Shown in pieces: positions 16,109 through 22,380 of a stretch of 22,380 nt of DNA (position 1 is its first letter; every line of letters starts with the position of its first letter). The notes beneath the pieces were generated by a model that worked only from the letters and a program-made list of their open reading frames with translations, made no database searches and had not been told where the DNA came from. The translations under genes and the position numbers were made by a program. Origin of the DNA: Clostridia bacterium (GTDB lineage Bacteria; Bacillota; Clostridia; Oscillospirales; Acutalibacteraceae); contig JAFOCH010000124.1 of the NCBI GenBank assembly GCA_017381395.1, positions 1 through 22,380 of the forward strand, given 5' to 3'.

Positions 16109-17059
16109 TCACCTGATTTTATCAATTATTTTGAGCAACTTACAGGTTATGTTAAGCCCAAAAATTTTTGAACATTTACCTATTATTCGGGTACGTGGGT
16201 TTAAATTGTATTTCAGTAAGGGTTTGAAAGAAAAAATCTGTTTCTTTTCCTCTTTTAATAATTTTGAATTTCGCGAATATGAAATGATTAAATTACAATA
16301 CAGCTTTGCCAGTGATGAAAGCATCGTTACTCTGAAATGCTCATCATCAAGCGTTTTAATTTTTGAGTACCACTTGTCTATTGTAATTATATAGTCGGTG
16401 ATACTTTTTTTATTAAATGATGACGTAATCGAATTTTCGCGTTGACGGTAGCTTACAAATGGTTTATCAATAAACGCAAATTTTTCCGCTACTAGTACAA
16501 CCGAATAGTACCAATCCATATCCTCGCAACGCAACGTTTCATCAAAAACTATAATATTTTCCTTTAATAAGGATGCCTTCACACTTTTTGACCAGCAGGA
16601 ACAGAAAAAAGCATCTCCTATTACAAGCTGACGTAAAAATTCATTTTTTTCGGTGGAGGTGACAGAAGGTACGGCTACCTCTTCTTCTCTTCCATCCTCA
16701 AAATATTTTTTATACCTGAAAACAACAACGTCGGTTTCCGCTGAGCTATCCTTTATATCCTGTAAAAAAGTATCATCGCTTATAAAATCGTCACTGTCGA
16801 GAAAAACTATGTATTCCCCTGACGACTGTGCTACACCACAATTTCTCGCGGATGATTGCCCACCGTTTTCCTTGTGGATTACCTTTATTCTACTGTCCTT
16901 TTCTGCGTATTGATCGCAAATTTTACCGCTTTCGTCCTTTGATCCGTCGTCAACTAAAATAAGCTCAAAATCGGTAAACGTTTGACACAATATACTATCA
17001 ACACATTCACTCAAATATTTTTCAACATTGTAAACGGGTACAATGATACTAAAATACAT
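16109..17059 (-). CDS. GT2 family glycosyltransferase
   Basis: A 316-residue inverting GT-A transferase with the full family-2 signature: SIIVPVYNVEKYL (4-16), LVDDGSKDES (35-44), NGGQSSARN (65-73) and the metal-binding FLDSDD motif (Asp88-x-Asp90). The C-terminal part, with RCEDMDWYY supplying the catalytic acidic residue, is also typical. No membrane helices. The ATG at 17059 is preferred over an in-frame GTG at 17068, because GGAG lies 8 bases before the ATG and would overlap the GTG. It lies 19 bases after the dehydrogenase-like gene and 4 bases before the next transferase. Such enzymes commonly add Glc, Gal or GlcNAc to the lipid-linked repeat unit; the exact sugar cannot be read from sequence. 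Confidence 0.92.
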   Translation of the reverse strand: MYFSIIVPVYNVEKYLSECVDSILCQTFTDFELILVDDGSKDESGKICDQYAEKDSRIKVIHKENGGQSSARNCGVAQSSGEYIVFLDSDDFISDDTFLQDIKDSSAETDVVVFRYKKYFEDGREEEVAVPSVTSTEKNEFLRQLVIGDAFFCSCWSKSVKASLLKENIIVFDETLRCEDMDWYYSVVLVAEKFAFIDKPFVSYRQRENSITSSFNKKSITDYIITIDKWYSKIKTLDDEHFRVTMLSSLAKLYCNLIISYSRNSKLLKEEKKQIFSFKPLLKYNLNPRTRIIGKCSKIFGLNITCKLLKIIDKIR

Positions 17060-17078
17060 TCGTTTCACTCCGTATTTT

Positions 17079-18011
17079 TTATTCCACAGAATTTACTACA
17101 AAAGATAACGGTTGTCCCTCGATTGCCGCCTTTACGTTATTAGTCATTAAATCACGAAGCCGTACATTAAGCTCCTGAGAAATTGCCGCAACACCCGGCA
17201 GAATAACGGTATTTGACAAACGTCTGAATTTATTTGTAATGGGATTAGGTATCTTTTCAAACATATCGAGGACCGCACCACCGATTACCTTGTTTTTAAG
17301 CGCGGAATAAAAATCATTTTCGTTAAATACGGCGCGTCGTCCTACATTAACGATAACGGCATTTTTATTCATTGCACCAAAAATCTCTTTATCAAAAAAG
17401 CCGCGCGTTTCATCATTATCAGGGAGGGTACAGACGATATAGTCATAGTTCCCGATATTGTTTATCAGCTCGTCGCGTGTATGAAGCATTTTTTCATACT
17501 GCGGCTTTTTTACATCAAAAATATCGTAGCCGTCAATTTGCATCGAAAATCCTTTTAATCGATCAGCAACCGCCGTACCAATATTCCCTGCGCCCATAAT
17601 AAGCACTTTTTTATCGGCTAATTCGGTTATCAAACTGTATTTTCTCAGCAACTTAAAGCGGCGATTGTTTGGATTTTTGCGATACCTTTTTGCAAACTGA
17701 AGCATTCCGAAAACAATCGTTTCGGCCATAGGTGCGCTATAAACTGCCCCTGCGTTGCAAACGTGAATTCCACGCTTTGCATATTCGACCAGAGGCACGC
17801 CGTCGAATCCTGCACTAGTTAACTGAACAAGTTTTATTGATGGAAAGTCCATCTTTTCGGCGGCAATTGCCATAGCTCTGCTTCCACACAAGGCGACAAC
17901 ATCTGTCGAGCCACTGTAACCTTTAAGCTCGGCAACGCCATCTAATTTTATTACTTTTACGTCCTTTGAAAGCTCGGTTTCATTTAGTTTTTTATCTGTT
18001 AAAACAAGCAT
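17079..18011 (-). CDS. D-2-hydroxyacid dehydrogenase family protein with altered active site
   Basis: A 310-residue protein of the NAD(P)-dependent D-isomer 2-hydroxyacid dehydrogenase family, closest in pattern to GhrA-like glyoxylate/hydroxypyruvate reductases. It keeps the dinucleotide loop GAGNIG (140-145), the acidic end of the next strand (Asp163), the TLPDNDETRGFF segment and the substrate-binding Arg225 in NVGRR. Two catalytic residues are replaced: the Glu of the DVFxxEP motif is Ile254 (DMFEKIP), and the His of the PHVAAIT-type motif is Gly273 (PGVAAIS). I rechecked both codons on the DNA. It starts 3 bases after the aldolase homologue with no good ribosome-binding site, so the pair is probably translationally coupled. 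Either it performs a different reaction or it binds NAD(P) without classical catalysis. Confidence 0.85.
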   Translation of the reverse strand: MLVLTDKKLNETELSKDVKVIKLDGVAELKGYSGSTDVVALCGSRAMAIAAEKMDFPSIKLVQLTSAGFDGVPLVEYAKRGIHVCNAGAVYSAPMAETIVFGMLQFAKRYRKNPNNRRFKLLRKYSLITELADKKVLIMGAGNIGTAVADRLKGFSMQIDGYDIFDVKKPQYEKMLHTRDELINNIGNYDYIVCTLPDNDETRGFFDKEIFGAMNKNAVIVNVGRRAVFNENDFYSALKNKVIGGAVLDMFEKIPNPITNKFRRLSNTVILPGVAAISQELNVRLRDLMTNNVKAAIEGQPLSFVVNSVE

Positions 18012-18014
18012 TTT

Positions 18015-18824
18015 TTACATTCTGTTAAGAATGGCGTTGACGCAATTCTTAACTTCCTCTCTATTTGAAGCAAAGTCGGTATCGGTCCACGAAACAATCT
18101 TTTCTTCGTAATCGCGAATTTTTTGAATCTCTTTCTTGAGGTCAAGTATCGGCTTTCCTTCGGCATCCCTCTCATTTCGGAAGGTGCGCGAAAGGATTAC
18201 ACTCGATGAGCCGAGTCGGTAATGCTCGGCTAAAATACGCTCGGCAGGAAGCATTCCTTCGCCGATTTTTGCCATTCCGCCGAAGCCAAACGGAATATTC
18301 TTTGCCAATATCTTTTGCGACATGTAGTCAATGAGACCACCGCTGAGTATCTCGAACATGAAGCTAAGGTCCATGCTGATATGCAGGTCATTAAGACCGA
18401 TAAACAGCTCATCCACTCCATCGACATCGAGAATATCGTCCAGACGAACAAACGACTGCGCCGTTTCGATCATTGGCACCGTCTTTGCCCTTCCGCCGAC
18501 AAGCTCAACAAAACGCTTTACGTCATCGGCATCGTAAACCATCGGAAGCATAATTATATCGGCACCCGAATCGCAAACCGCATCAATCTCTGCCTTTGAT
18601 AACGGGTTGATTGGGTTAACACGTACCAAAAGCTCAGACTTATCAATAACCTCTCTGAGTGCAGGAATATCCTCGACGGTATTCTGGGTGATAAAGGTGT
18701 TACGTCCTTTTTGACGGTCGGCCTTGTTAATATATTCGAGGTCGAGAAATATTCGATCAACTCCGCAATCCTGTGCCCTCTTTGCAAATGTGGGGTCACC
18801 GGTCAAAAGCATCAATTTTAACAT
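18015..18824 (-). CDS. HpcH/HpaI aldolase/citrate lyase family protein
   Basis: A 269-residue TIM-barrel protein of the pyruvate/PEP-binding HpcH/HpaI family. Members make or cleave 4-hydroxy-2-oxo acids using a divalent metal and a pyruvate enolate. Conserved here: Asp28 and Glu30 in LDLEY, Arg68 in LLVRVNP (pyruvate binding), LPMV (93-96), Glu120 in PMIET and Asp146 in FIGLNDLHIS (metal ligands). The catalytic His that follows Glu in HpaI (GEH) is Tyr31 here. GGAGG lies about 8 bases before the ATG, three bases after the preceding stop. It directly precedes the dehydrogenase homologue, suggesting consecutive steps in making a 2-oxo or 2-hydroxy acid substituent, but the product is unknown. 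Confidence 0.87.
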   Translation of the reverse strand: MLKLMLLTGDPTFAKRAQDCGVDRIFLDLEYINKADRQKGRNTFITQNTVEDIPALREVIDKSELLVRVNPINPLSKAEIDAVCDSGADIIMLPMVYDADDVKRFVELVGGRAKTVPMIETAQSFVRLDDILDVDGVDELFIGLNDLHISMDLSFMFEILSGGLIDYMSQKILAKNIPFGFGGMAKIGEGMLPAERILAEHYRLGSSSVILSRTFRNERDAEGKPILDLKKEIQKIRDYEEKIVSWTDTDFASNREEVKNCVNAILNRM

Positions 18825-18827
18825 ACT

Positions 18828-19976
18828 TTATGCCTCCAATAGACTTTCATATCTTTCCAACTGGTTATTCAGCATTAAATTTCTTTCATAGCATTCCTCT
18901 ACTTTAAGACGGGCGTTTTTTCCCATCTCTTCGCAAAGGGACTTATCCGACGAAATCTTTTTCATCACGTCGAAAAGTGCCTCGCTATCCTTGACCGGAA
19001 TGAGCAGACACGAGCTGCCATTGTCCATAACCTCGCTTGCTCCCGGAATTTTGGTAGTAATAATCGGGCAGCGCATAGCCCCTGCCTCCTGCAAAACCAT
19101 TCCGAATCCTTCGCGATAGGTCGGGTGAACAAGCACGTCAAACGCGGCATAATACCCCTTGACCACCTCGGGTGGAACCTCGCCGGTGAAAATGATTCGG
19201 TCACTTTCCTTCGCCCAATCTAAAAGGGATTCGGGAATATCGCCCGAATTCAGTTCATCACCGCCGACGCAAACAAGTTTTATATTATCGTTATCGTCAA
19301 ACATTTTTACCGCTTCGAGAAGTTCCTTCGACCCTTTATCCTTACAAATTCGGCCTACAAAACCAAAAAGCGTTTGATCGGTAACACCAAGTTCTGTGCG
19401 AACCTTATTCCGCAATTCGTCATATTCAGAAAGCTGAAAATCGCTTAAATCAACACCGATTGTGCCGCCGTTTCCGACTACGGTTGCCTTTTTTTCGGGA
19501 TAAAGCTTTTCATCAATTGCAAACTGACGGTTCATAACGCTTACCGCGTTGATATGGGTAGAAAGTTTGCAGGTTATATTTTCTATCGCCTTAAAAAGCT
19601 TTCTCGCCTTGCCCGAAAATCCCACGTATCTAATTCCCCACTGGCAGTAAAGACGCTTTTTTACGCCCGCAAGCTTTCCCGCAATTGATGAGTAAAACGC
19701 GGCATTAGGTGTGGAATATACAATCATGTCAAACTTATATTTTCTAAAAACCTTTAAAAGAGAGATTACCGAGCTAATACCCGAAAGACTGGCTCCTCGT
19801 GTAATCTTAATCGGGATATAGGTAACGCTGTCGCCAAACTGATTTACTGTATCGTCACTGTCGCAAATGCAGTAAATTTCCCAATCCTTGTGTTTCTCCT
19901 TTATATACTCTATTTGAGGAAGAAAGAAGGTTTTAAGTGTAGAAGATATTGTAGTGATAAAACAAACCTTTTTCAT
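18828..19976 (-). CDS. GT4 family glycosyltransferase
   Basis: A 382-residue GT-B fold transferase. The N-terminal acceptor domain begins KKVCFITTISSTLKTFFLP and includes FDMIVYSTPNAAFYSSIAGK. The donor domain has FGFVGRICKDKGSKELLEA with the GxxGR-type phosphate loop, and the E-x7-E pair in REGFGMVLQEAGAM. This arrangement matches transferases that add the second sugar in EPS and capsule loci (PglA, WbuB or EpsD-like). Being the first transferase after the initiating enzyme supports that role. The start is ATG at 19976, with GCGAGG 7 bases upstream; an in-frame GTG at 20003 lacks a site. It ends three bases before the aldolase homologue. Confidence 0.9.
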   Translation of the reverse strand: MKKVCFITTISSTLKTFFLPQIEYIKEKHKDWEIYCICDSDDTVNQFGDSVTYIPIKITRGASLSGISSVISLLKVFRKYKFDMIVYSTPNAAFYSSIAGKLAGVKKRLYCQWGIRYVGFSGKARKLFKAIENITCKLSTHINAVSVMNRQFAIDEKLYPEKKATVVGNGGTIGVDLSDFQLSEYDELRNKVRTELGVTDQTLFGFVGRICKDKGSKELLEAVKMFDDNDNIKLVCVGGDELNSGDIPESLLDWAKESDRIIFTGEVPPEVVKGYYAAFDVLVHPTYREGFGMVLQEAGAMRCPIITTKIPGASEVMDNGSSCLLIPVKDSEALFDVMKKISSDKSLCEEMGKNARLKVEECYERNLMLNNQLERYESLLEA

Positions 19977-19994
19977 AAGTACCTCGCCGATATT

Positions 19995-20000
19995 ATTATA
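19995..20000 (-). promoter_or_regulatory. Possible internal -10 element before the first GT4 gene
   Basis: A consensus TATAAT on the minus strand in the 68-base gap between the phosphoglycosyl transferase stop and the GT4 start, the largest gap in the first half of the operon. The only TTTACA-like -35 (20023-20028) is 22 bases away, too far, so this is a weak call. Confidence 0.22.
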
Positions 20001-20044
20001 CACTGTTGTTTATGAACCGCTTTGTAAATTAACTACTTTTTTCG

Positions 20045-20671
20045 TTAATTAGTTTCAGTGCCGGTAAACACTTCCATCGTTGCCGAGGTTTCGGACTTAA
20101 TCCCCTCTTTTACAAGTACCTTTTTTACCGTTCTGAGAATGATTTTTACATCGCCGATAAAGGTTATATCCTTTATGTATTCAAGGTCGAGTACAAACTT
20201 TTCATCCCAGGAAATTGCGTTTCTGCCACTTACCTGAGCGAGTCCCGTGAGTCCCGGCAACACATCATGGCGATGACGCTGTTCCTCGCTATAAAGGGGC
20301 AGATAGCTAACAAGTAATGGTCGCGGTCCGACAATTGACATATCCCCTTTTAGGATATTCACTAGCTCCATCAGCTCGTCAAGTGAAGTCGCACGTAAAA
20401 ACTTTCCATACCCGGTGAGTCGGTCCTCATCGGGCAAAAGATTGCCGTCAGCATCCTTTTTGTTATTCATTGTGCGAAATTTGATTAGCTTAAATATCTT
20501 CTCTTTGCCATTTTTGTCCTTTTTGCCCGGACGTGATTGCGCGAAAAACGGATTTCCGCCCATCGCAAAAATACCGATAATCGTTAATATCAACAAAACG
20601 GGTGACAAAACGATTAACGCTAAAAGCGAAAAACAAAAATCCATTATCCTTTTGAAAAATTTTCTATACAT
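20045..20671 (-). CDS. Initiating phosphoglycosyl transferase, PglC/EpsL type
   Basis: A 208-residue monotopic membrane enzyme that transfers a phospho-sugar from a UDP-sugar to undecaprenyl phosphate, the first committed step for the repeat unit. Seen: one N-terminal re-entrant hydrophobic helix (about 11-36) with the helix-breaking Ser23-Pro24, FKLIKFRTM (60-68), the catalytic Asp98-Glu99 dyad in TSLDEL, LKGDMSIVGPRPLL (107-120), and LPGLTGLAQVSGRN. The size matches the small PglC class rather than WbaP, which has extra membrane domains. Its neighbour is a PglE-like aminotransferase, so its donor is likely UDP-diNAc-bacillosamine or the 4-amino precursor. AGGGGC lies about 10 bases before the ATG, 18 bases after the aminotransferase stop. 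Confidence 0.93.
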   Translation of the reverse strand: MYRKFFKRIMDFCFSLLALIVLSPVLLILTIIGIFAMGGNPFFAQSRPGKKDKNGKEKIFKLIKFRTMNNKKDADGNLLPDEDRLTGYGKFLRATSLDELMELVNILKGDMSIVGPRPLLVSYLPLYSEEQRHRHDVLPGLTGLAQVSGRNAISWDEKFVLDLEYIKDITFIGDVKIILRTVKKVLVKEGIKSETSATMEVFTGTETN

Positions 20672-20689
20672 AAAGCGTAAGCCCCTAAA

Positions 20690-21832
20690 TTATTTTTGAA
20701 AACAGGATTTAACAATTTCAATTACAAGCTCCTGCTCGGCCTCTGTCATTTTTATATCCGACGGCAAGCAAAGTCCTCGCTCGAATATATCCTCGTTGAC
20801 CGCCTTTTCCTCGACCTTTATGAAATCCTCTTTTTCAAATACGGGTTGCATATGCATAGGTTTCCATATAGGACGGGATTCGATATTCGCTTGGTTCAAC
20901 TTTTGCAAAATGTCCATTGGGCTTATTCCGACATTTTCGTCAACGGTGAAACAGGACAGCCAGAAATTCGGTCTGGTCTCGTCTAGATACGGGTTCATTT
21001 TTACAGGTAAATCCTTGAACCCTTCTGCATATCGCTGATAAATTTTTTCCTTTAAATCGCGATGCTCCTCTAAATGTTTGAGCTGACCTCTGCCTATTCC
21101 TGCGAGAACGTTACTCATTCGATAGTTGTAGCCAATTTCCTTATGCTCGTACCAGATGGTATTTTCTCTCGACTGGGTTGACCAGAAAAACGCCTTTTCC
21201 CTAGCTTGACTGCTGTTTGTCAAAAGCATTCCGCCGCCCGAGGTCGTGATAATCTTATTACCGTTAAAGCTGATTACGTTATAGTCGCCGAAGGTACCGC
21301 ATTTCTTTCCAAAATATGTAGAGGATAATGCTTCGGCCGCGTCCTCGATGAGAACCGCTCCGTACTTTTTGCAAACGGCGATGATTTCGTCCATCTTTGA
21401 CGGGGTACCGTAAAGGTGTGCAAGCATAACCACCTTTGCATTCGGGTATTTCTGAAATGCTTTTTCGAGGGCAACGGGATCCATATTCCAGGTTTCTCTC
21501 TCGCTATCGATAAAAACGGGGACTCCTCCCTCGTAAACGATGGGGTTTACCGTTGCCGAGAAGGTCATATCCGAGCAAAGAACTACGTCGCCCGATTTTA
21601 CTCCAGCAAGCTTAACTGCAAGATGCAATGCAGCAGTACCCGATGCGAGTGCGAGGGTAAACATCTCGTCGGTGCCGTCATAAACGTATTCTGATATTTC
21701 CTTTTCGAGTCCGTCGCAATTAAATCCAAGCGGTGCTATCCAATTCTTTTCAAACGCCTCGGCGATGTAACCCATCTCCTCGGCGTGCATGGTAGGTGTT
21801 GAAAGTAATATGCGCTTTTCTGCTCTTTTCAT
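20690..21832 (-). CDS. pglE: UDP-4-keto-6-deoxy-GlcNAc aminotransferase, PglE/EpsN type (DegT/DnrJ/EryC1 family)
   Basis: A 380-residue cytoplasmic PLP enzyme that moves an amino group from glutamate to C4 of a UDP-4-keto-6-deoxy sugar. PLP contacts are visible: ASGTAALHLA (63-72), EDAAEA with Asp164 for the pyridine nitrogen, and SFNGNKIITTSGGGM with the Schiff-base Lys193. Further segments, including STQSREN, WYEH, IGYNYRMSNVLAGIG and ESRPIWKPMH, match Campylobacter PglE closely along its length as I remember that sequence, favouring formation of UDP-2-acetamido-4-amino-2,4,6-trideoxyglucose (UDP-N-acetylbacillosamine pathway). It is the first gene of the operon, about 80 bases after the promoter; GAGGG lies about 10 bases before the ATG. 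The required retaining 4,6-dehydratase (PglF) and the acetyltransferase (PglD) are not in this window. Confidence 0.91.
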   Translation of the reverse strand: MKRAEKRILLSTPTMHAEEMGYIAEAFEKNWIAPLGFNCDGLEKEISEYVYDGTDEMFTLALASGTAALHLAVKLAGVKSGDVVLCSDMTFSATVNPIVYEGGVPVFIDSERETWNMDPVALEKAFQKYPNAKVVMLAHLYGTPSKMDEIIAVCKKYGAVLIEDAAEALSSTYFGKKCGTFGDYNVISFNGNKIITTSGGGMLLTNSSQAREKAFFWSTQSRENTIWYEHKEIGYNYRMSNVLAGIGRGQLKHLEEHRDLKEKIYQRYAEGFKDLPVKMNPYLDETRPNFWLSCFTVDENVGISPMDILQKLNQANIESRPIWKPMHMQPVFEKEDFIKVEEKAVNEDIFERGLCLPSDIKMTEAEQELVIEIVKSCFQK

Positions 21833-21921
21833 TTTTTAAAACCCTCTTTTTTTCGTATGTTAGTGCAAGTATCGTTATCTATCTAAGGCCAAAATCCACC
21901 TATAATACAATATGCTATCAT

Positions 21922-21950
21922 ATTATACAATAATAATGTGGAAATTTCAA
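21922..21950 (-). promoter_or_regulatory. Main promoter of the polysaccharide operon
   Basis: On the minus strand, TTGAAA (21945-21950) and consensus TATAAT (21922-21927) are separated by 17 bases. Transcription would begin near 21915, leaving a leader of about 83 bases before the pglE-like start codon. The leader shows no stable riboswitch-like or attenuator fold by eye. No other equally good promoter was seen between this point and the terminator at 4134-4175, so all 16 genes may form one transcript. Confidence 0.75.
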
Positions 21951-22380
21951 CACATTTTCGGGAAAGAAAATATCAGATCAAAAAAATAATATTTTCCATT
22001 TTTTTGATATAATCATATGTCACATAAACAAATCAGATCACACCTTCAACAACCAGTTATAAAAGTACGATTTTATCCTACCTTGCTTGGTTTTGCAGCG
22101 ATAATGTGTATAATATTTATAATCTAAAGATGTTGCTGTGCCAAAAAAAACAGGTGTTTGTTTTTCATGTTTTGAGCGGACAAATATTTGCAATTATTGT
22201 ATAGAATATGAACGTTTATTTTGGTTTTTTGGCTGTAAAAAAATAACAAAAAATAAATCGCACCAACTAAAACCATATTTCTGTATAAAACGAGAATTGC
22301 AACGCCAAATTAGACTAACACCTATAAATTTTTAAAAATTTTAATGACTTGATTTTTTGTGTTTTATAAAATATAATATA
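21951..22380. other. AT-rich intergenic region with no convincing gene
   Basis: About 430 bases with strong A+T bias. Contents that can be pointed to: the inverted repeat at 21977-22008; a 9-base repeat ATCAGATCA at 21972-21980 and 22032-22040; a plus-strand promoter-like pair TTGGTT (22087-22092) and TATAAT (22109-22114) spaced by 16; a second TATAAT at 22118-22123; and a 16-base AT palindrome at 22326-22341. A GTG-started 65-codon reading frame (22138-22335, plus) has two CxxC pairs but no ribosome-binding site, and is not called as a gene. Confidence 0.6.
21977..22008. repeat. AT-rich 11-bp inverted repeat upstream of the operon promoter
   Basis: The arms ATCAAAAAAAT (21977-21987) and ATTTTTTTGAT (21998-22008) are perfect inverted repeats around a 10-base centre. 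The repeat lies 27 bases upstream of the -35 hexamer of the polysaccharide operon. It could be a regulator site, an UP-like AT element, or chance in AT-rich DNA. Confidence 0.5.

Noticed and set aside
18012..18040. Small hairpin CATTCT/AGAATG at the aldolase-dehydrogenase junction as a regulatory element
   Set aside because: Only a six-base-pair stem with no T run; too weak to call a terminator or switch, though it may influence reinitiation.
22138..22335. GTG-started 65-codon frame on the plus strand with CFSCF and CNYC pairs
   Set aside because: No ribosome-binding site, no ATG, composition like the surrounding AT-rich non-coding DNA, and no recognised family. The two CxxC pairs alone are not enough.
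1..22380. CRISPR arrays, tRNA or rRNA genes, insertion sequences and phage genes
   Set aside because: Looked for regularly spaced repeats, cloverleaf-like segments, transposase or integrase motifs and terminal repeats; none was found in the window.

Overview
The window looks like a chromosomal segment of a low-to-medium G+C, Gram-positive anaerobe of class Clostridia, probably a gut or rumen Oscillospiraceae/Lachnospiraceae relative. The reasons are strong GGAGG/AGGTG ribosome-binding sites, sigma-A-like promoters, GTG and TTG starts, a cytoplasmic GH3 glycosidase with the swapped domain order known from Ruminococcus and Butyrivibrio, and a Wzx/Wzy polysaccharide locus with a Staphylococcus-type capE/capF/capG module. 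This placement is inference from family content, not from a marker gene.

Left part (1-4178). A GH3 glycosidase gene runs leftward off the window edge (1-2439, minus). Divergent from it are a DUF368 undecaprenyl-phosphate translocase gene (2559-3365, plus) and tcdA (3414-4124, plus). tcdA has its own near-consensus promoter built over the stop codon of the DUF368 gene. A nearly perfect 20-base inverted repeat flanked by A and T runs (4134-4175) forms a two-way terminator between tcdA and the polysaccharide operon that converges on it.

Main part (4179-21832, minus). Sixteen tightly packed genes, read right to left, form one surface-polysaccharide operon behind a promoter with hexamers TTGAAA and TATAAT spaced by 17 bases (21922-21950). 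Gene order: a PglE/EpsN-type aminotransferase; a PglC/EpsL-type initiating phosphoglycosyl transferase; a GT4; an HpcH/HpaI-type aldolase homologue; a D-2-hydroxyacid dehydrogenase homologue; a GT2; two GT4-type transferases; Wzy polymerase; a GT-A transferase; Wzx flippase; another GT-A transferase; CapE; an NTP_transf_5 protein; CapF; CapG. The amino-sugar aminotransferase and the phosphoglycosyl transferase should set the first sugar on undecaprenyl phosphate. CapE, CapF and CapG make UDP-N-acetyl-L-fucosamine. Six transferases extend the unit, Wzx flips it and Wzy polymerises it. The DUF368 protein just beyond the operon would recycle the same lipid carrier.

The most unusual content is the aldolase/dehydrogenase pair. 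The dehydrogenase keeps its NAD-binding loop and catalytic Arg but has Ile and Gly where the family has catalytic Glu and His. The neighbouring aldolase has Tyr in place of the catalytic His. This suggests a changed reaction, possibly installing a non-sugar acidic group on the polysaccharide. A nucleotidyltransferase-like gene sits inside the capE-capF pair. No chain-length regulator, tyrosine kinase/phosphatase, LytR-CpsA-Psr ligase, PglD-type acetyltransferase or PglF-type dehydratase is present here.

Right end (21951-22380). About 430 bases of AT-rich DNA with no convincing gene, containing an 11-bp inverted repeat just upstream of the operon promoter.
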